Shown here in pieces: positions 6,394 through 9,177 of a stretch of DNA of 9,177 bases (its first letter is position 1; every line of letters starts with the position of its first letter). A program made the position numbers and the translations under genes. The notes beneath the pieces were generated by a model. That model had not been told where the DNA came from. It did no database searches and saw only the letters and a program-made list of their open reading frames with translations. The DNA lies in assembly GCA_913062735.1 (NCBI GenBank), contig CAJXWI010000065.1, positions 1-9,177 on the forward strand, written 5' to 3'. Source of the DNA: an uncultured Arcobacter sp. (lineage in GTDB: Bacteria; Campylobacterota; Campylobacteria; Campylobacterales; Arcobacteraceae).

Positions 6394-6684
6394 CTAGAGG
6401 TTTTTTCCATAGTGTTCTACTGTTGGAAAGGGTTCATAATAATGATGTAATAATTCTTTCCACTGTGCATATTGGGGAGATGTTCTAAATCCAATGGTAT
6501 GGTCTTCTAATGTTTGCCACTCTACTTTTAATAAATACCTAGAATTATTTTCAAGGCATTTTTGCAAACTATGAGAAATATACCCTTTCATTGAAGCGAT
6601 GATTTTTTGAGCTTCTTTAAATGTATTTTCAAAGCTTATTTCATAACCTTCTTTTACATCTAATATTGCAATTTCTGTTATCAT
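6394..6684 (-). CDS. antibiotic-biosynthesis-monooxygenase (ABM) domain protein
   Basis: A 96-residue single-domain protein of the ABM superfamily (dimeric ferredoxin-like fold). Visible family features are the N-terminal strand ITEIAILDVKEG (2-13), the helix FKEAQKIIASMKGYISHSLQ (22-41), a central strand with RYLLKVEWQTLEDHTIGFR (49-67) and the C-terminal WKELLHHYYEPFPTVEHY (75-92). Relatives include cofactor-free quinol monooxygenases such as YgiN and haem-degrading enzymes, but most members of this HHYYEPFPTVEHY-ending group have no assigned activity, so none is claimed. The ATG has AAAAAGGA upstream that abuts the stop codon of the cupin gene, 12 bp away. The two are almost certainly one operon. 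Confidence 0.88.
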   Translation of the reverse strand: MITEIAILDVKEGYEISFENTFKEAQKIIASMKGYISHSLQKCLENNSRYLLKVEWQTLEDHTIGFRTSPQYAQWKELLHHYYEPFPTVEHYGKNL

Positions 6685-6696
6685 TTATTTTCCTTT

Positions 6697-7065
6697 TTAA
6701 AGCCACTCTTGTTTTTCATAGGATACAGTAATCTCACTTTTTTCTTCCCCTGTATGTGCTGTTGATTTTGGTTCTATCATCATAAAATGTGTATCAGGTG
6801 TAGCAAAAGGACAATGTTCAACACCTTTAGCAACTACATACATCTCACCTTCTTTTAAGACAATATCTTTGTCTCTTAAGTGCAAGGTAAGCTCACCTTT
6901 AAACACTATAAAAAGCTCATCTTCATTATCGTGTTTATGCCATACTAACTCTCCACTGCCTTTTGCAATTTTAACTAGTTGGGAATTAGATTCAGCAATT
7001 ATTTTGGGGCTCCACTCATCCGTAAATAATGAAAACTTTTCTTTTATATTTATTTTATTATCCAT
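6697..7065 (-). CDS. small cupin-domain protein
   Basis: A 122-residue single-domain cupin, probably cytosolic. Cupin motif 1 is WHKHDNEDELFIVFKG (42-57): His43, His45 and Glu50 are the expected metal ligands, with the conserved Gly57. Motif 2 is GEMYVVAKGVEH (73-84), with the fourth ligand His84; the usual Pro of motif 2 is Ala79. A metal site is therefore complete, but the reaction is unknown. The ATG at 7063-7065 is chosen over an in-frame ATG at 7146 because it has AAAGGAT six bases upstream and matches the usual N-terminus of such proteins. The longer form would begin inside a terminator hairpin and add a hydrophobic, cupin-unrelated stretch. It is cotranscribed with the ABM gene. Confidence 0.87.
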   Translation of the reverse strand: MDNKINIKEKFSLFTDEWSPKIIAESNSQLVKIAKGSGELVWHKHDNEDELFIVFKGELTLHLRDKDIVLKEGEMYVVAKGVEHCPFATPDTHFMMIEPKSTAHTGEEKSEITVSYEKQEWL

Positions 7066-7083
7066 ATATATATCCTTTGAAAT

Positions 7084-7112
7084 ACTATATAGGAAAGAAA
7101 AAGTTTTGTATA
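7084..7112 (-). promoter_or_regulatory. candidate promoter of the cupin-ABM operon
   Basis: On the minus strand TATACA (7107-7112) and TATAGT (7084-7089) are 17 bp apart, matching the -35 consensus at four and the -10 consensus at five of six positions. The predicted start near 7077 would lie at the ribosome site (7073-7078), so this leader may be too short and the true promoter may be slightly upstream. Confidence 0.25.
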
Positions 7113-7145
7113 GGATATTATTGAGATAGGTGTACTTAAAAAGCA

Positions 7146-7175
7146 TTTTCCCATAAAATTTATTTTACGGGAAAA
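7146..7175 (-). terminator. hairpin terminator after the diguanylate cyclase gene
   Basis: Arms of 14 bp (7146-7159 and 7162-7175) with a 2-nt loop form a long inverted repeat with GGG/CCC in the middle. The single non-complementary position (7153 against 7168) is a G-U pair in minus-strand RNA but an A-C mismatch in plus-strand RNA, so the stem suits minus-strand transcripts. A TGCTTTTT run follows. It lies 11 bp after the cyclase stop and insulates the cupin operon. Confidence 0.65.
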
Positions 7176-7186
7176 AAAAGATATAT

Positions 7187-8914
7187 TTATACCTCTAGAG
7201 TTTCAACTCTGTTTCTACCATTTTTCTTAGCTATAAATAAGGCTTCATCTGCTCTATTTATTAAAGACTCAGATGTTTCAGCATTTTTATATAAAGAAAC
7301 ACCAAAACTTGCAGTTTTAGACCCAATGCTAGGAAAATCATGATTTTGTATTTTTTCTCTTAAGATATTTGCTAAAGCCATAATCTCAGGCAATGTTTTA
7401 ATAGAAGAGATAATTACAAATTCTTCTCCACCCCATCTTCCAAGAATATGTCCATCTTCTAAAGCACTTTTTAGTATTTTACTAAATTCCACTAAAGTAA
7501 CATCCCCTATAAGATGCCCATAAGTATCGTTTACTTTTTTGAAATAATCGATATCAATAATTATAATACTAAATGTACCGTTTTGTTTATTGGCTTTTAA
7601 CATTTCATCTTCAATTGTATTGTCTAATTTAATTCTATTGTAGGTATTGGTTAGTTTATCTGTAATAGATAATATTTCGAGTTCTTTGTTTTTAATCTCT
7701 AACTCTTGCGTTCGTGCAGTTACTTTTTGTTCTAATTCATATTGGTATTCATAAATCGATGTTGCCATTGTTTTCAAAGAGGTAGATAAAAGATTGATTT
7801 CATTAACGGGACTATTAACATCAGTTACTTTTTCAAACTCTCTGTTTTTTACTTTTTCACTTTCTTTTACTAATAACAAAATAGGTTTTACTATTATAGA
7901 GGCACAATACCATAAAATAGGAACGAAAAATAAAAACAGTGCGATTAATATTTTATCCATTTTTGAAAATTTCTCAATATAACTGTTCATCATTTCATCT
8001 AATAAAACATAAGAAAGTAAATACTCTTTTTTGTCATAACCTTTTATCAAAGTCAAACTATAAATATAATCTTTTCCTTCTATACTGCTTGTTTTTATTG
8101 AATTGATATCAAAATTATCTGTATCAATCGTTTTAATTAATTCATTAAATATCGCATCATCTTTTGTAGATTTTGCAATAATATTCACTTTTGTATCAAA
8201 AAGATAGGACTCTAATTGTTTATTGGTTTTTAAAACACTTGAAAAGTTTTGTAATAAAATATCTATTGCTAAAACACTGTTATTCATATTCTTTGAATAA
8301 GTAATTCCATTTCCTTTAACATTAGAAAAAGCATACGGCCCTACTTTTGTAATATTATTTGCTTGCATAGATTTTTTATACCACGGCCGTTCATTAACAA
8401 GAAAGTCTGTCCTTTCTTTTTTACTTGAGCTTAAATTAAAGGTATTATCATAAAGAGATAAGGTCTTTTCTTGTTGCGCGTTTATCTCAACAAGTAACCA
8501 TTTATCAGTTTTTTTAGCTTTATACGTACTTTTAAGTTCTTTCTTACTATCTAAATTTATTAACTCAAAAAATCTATTGTCATCAAAACCAATATATATA
8601 GCATACAAGTTTTTGTTTTCACTTAATATATTTGAGAATAACTTTAAATATTTTACTTTATTTTCAAAAAAATCATTTGATTTAATATCTTTAATAAAAG
8701 GCATGGTTGATGTAATAATAGAGTTACTAATACTATTAATTCTTTTTATATTTTCTTCTACTTTATAGGAAGTCATTTTAAACTGCTCATTCATAGCATT
8801 TTTAGCTAAATCTTTTGCAAAATGAATTTGTACATAGAACATAATTGACATTATTATTGTTGCAATCAACAAAAACAAGCCCATTACAGTAATGCGTATA
8901 GGTATTTTAATCAT
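7187..8914 (-). CDS. membrane diguanylate cyclase: Cache sensor, HAMP, GGDEF
   Basis: A 575-residue inner-membrane sensor enzyme that makes c-di-GMP from two GTP. Order: first membrane helix (about 9-30), periplasmic Cache-type sensor (about 31-318, with the typical RPWYK at 176-180), second membrane helix (about 321-345), HAMP-like linker (345-395), a coiled-coil stretch with TARTQELEIKNKELEIL (399-415), and the GGDEF domain (about 416-575). The catalytic site is intact: TDKLTNTYNR at 418-427, the metal Asp454 in IDIDYFKKVND, and GGEEF at 495-499. The I-site RxxD is replaced by EDGH (486-489), so product inhibition is probably absent. The ATG at 8912-8914 with AAGGA is preferred over one at 8986, which would add 24 residues without a ribosome site. 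The sensor ligand is unknown; no EAL domain is present. Confidence 0.93.
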   Translation of the reverse strand: MIKIPIRITVMGLFLLIATIIMSIMFYVQIHFAKDLAKNAMNEQFKMTSYKVEENIKRINSISNSIITSTMPFIKDIKSNDFFENKVKYLKLFSNILSENKNLYAIYIGFDDNRFFELINLDSKKELKSTYKAKKTDKWLLVEINAQQEKTLSLYDNTFNLSSSKKERTDFLVNERPWYKKSMQANNITKVGPYAFSNVKGNGITYSKNMNNSVLAIDILLQNFSSVLKTNKQLESYLFDTKVNIIAKSTKDDAIFNELIKTIDTDNFDINSIKTSSIEGKDYIYSLTLIKGYDKKEYLLSYVLLDEMMNSYIEKFSKMDKILIALFLFFVPILWYCASIIVKPILLLVKESEKVKNREFEKVTDVNSPVNEINLLSTSLKTMATSIYEYQYELEQKVTARTQELEIKNKELEILSITDKLTNTYNRIKLDNTIEDEMLKANKQNGTFSIIIIDIDYFKKVNDTYGHLIGDVTLVEFSKILKSALEDGHILGRWGGEEFVIISSIKTLPEIMALANILREKIQNHDFPSIGSKTASFGVSLYKNAETSESLINRADEALFIAKKNGRNRVETLEV

Positions 8915-8952
8915 ATTTTTCCTTGTATAAATTACTATTTTTAAAAAACATA

Positions 8953-8960
8953 ATTTTACA
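8953..8960 (-). promoter_or_regulatory. possible promoter of the diguanylate cyclase
   Basis: On the minus strand TGTAAAAT resembles a -10 element, giving a leader of about 32 nt to the ATG at 8914. The same octamer occurs upstream of gloA2. No -35 box is clear. The surrounding 233-bp divergent gap (8915-9147) is very AT-rich; apart from this and the plus-strand promoter I see nothing in it. Confidence 0.22.
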
Positions 8961-9107
8961 GTACTTATGCTGATTATTTTATTCATTTTTAATATTCAAA
9001 TAAATTTCAAGCTAATCTTTATTATTAGTAACAAATAGACTTTATTATTAAAAAAAAGCCTTAGCATTTAATTATAGAATGTATTTAGATTAACTTTTAA
9101 ATATTTT

Positions 9108-9116
9108 TGTTATAAA
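9108..9116 (+). promoter_or_regulatory. candidate promoter of the gene at the right edge
   Basis: TGTTATAAA is a near-consensus extended -10 element. Transcription would begin near 9123, ahead of an AGGA ribosome site at 9138-9141 and the ATG at 9148. TTAACT at 9090-9095 is a poor -35 at 15 bp. Confidence 0.4.
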
Positions 9117-9147
9117 ATAAAGAACAATATACCCACTAGGATTAATA

Positions 9148-9177
9148 ATGTTAATACTCGTTTATTTTCTTTTAGCT
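9148..9177 (+). CDS. start of an unidentified gene cut by the right edge
   Basis: Ten codons remain, reading MLILVYFLLA, a hydrophobic start that suggests a membrane helix or signal peptide. The evidence that this is a real gene is the arrangement of a plausible extended -10, an AGGA ribosome site six bases before the ATG, and an open frame to the edge. The family cannot be identified from ten residues. Confidence 0.45.
   Translation, partial: MLILVYFLLA

Noticed and set aside
6869..7129. Plus-strand open frame of 86 codons opposite the cupin gene
   Set aside because: It covers the antisense of the cupin metal motifs and has no recognisable features or ribosome site.
7066..7146. Longer N-terminus for the cupin protein starting at 7146
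   Set aside because: The extension begins inside the cyclase terminator hairpin, has no ribosome site at proper spacing and does not look like cupin sequence; the ATG at 7065 has AAAGGAT at the right distance.
7794..8768. Two short plus-strand frames (7794-7982 and 8577-8768) opposite the cyclase gene
   Set aside because: Both are antisense shadows of the HAMP/helix and Cache regions of a clear gene.
8915..8986. Longer N-terminus for the diguanylate cyclase starting at 8986
   Set aside because: No ribosome site precedes it, and the extra 24 residues come before an already typical membrane-anchor start at 8914 that has AAGGA.

Overview
The window is AT-rich (roughly 30% GC by eye), densely coded bacterial DNA with AAGGA-type ribosome binding sites and some near-consensus -10 boxes without good -35 boxes. 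Base composition, gene style and the protein families present suggest a Campylobacterota member, most likely Arcobacteraceae. That is an inference from style; no rRNA or marker gene is present. I see no insertion sequence, prophage, CRISPR array, tRNA or rRNA.

Left part (1-2814, all minus strand). In transcription order this holds gloA2/yaeR-type VOC metalloprotein, DoxX-family membrane protein, AraC-family regulator, RidA-family protein and the N-terminal part of a LysE/RhtB amino-acid exporter that runs off the left edge. A clear intrinsic terminator separates doxX from araC. rid and lysE are 21 bp apart and probably form one operon just downstream of the araC gene, a likely but unproven regulator. 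The Rid protein has Ala where classical RidA has its substrate-binding Arg.

Centre (3039-6230). A plus-strand pair, a DUF3313-like lipoprotein and the sodium/glutamate symporter gltS (TTG start), lies behind a strong extended -10 promoter. It converges on a minus-strand lipoprotein with a complete Ser-Asp-His alpha/beta-hydrolase triad and an uncharacterised N-terminal half.

Right part (6394-9177). A small operon encodes a cupin and an antibiotic-biosynthesis-monooxygenase-like (ABM) protein. Upstream of it and separated by a hairpin terminator is a Cache-HAMP-GGDEF diguanylate cyclase with an intact GGEEF active site but no recognisable inhibitory I-site. A divergent plus-strand gene probably begins at 9148 and leaves the window after ten codons.

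Overall this reads as ordinary accessory chromosome: small-molecule stress and detoxification proteins, amino-acid import and export, envelope lipoproteins and c-di-GMP signalling. I did not find convincing evidence of a new multi-gene system. The observations most worth following are the AraC-Rid-LysE cluster, the hydrolase lipoprotein's unknown N-terminal region, the I-site-less cyclase and the conserved-looking cupin-ABM pair.
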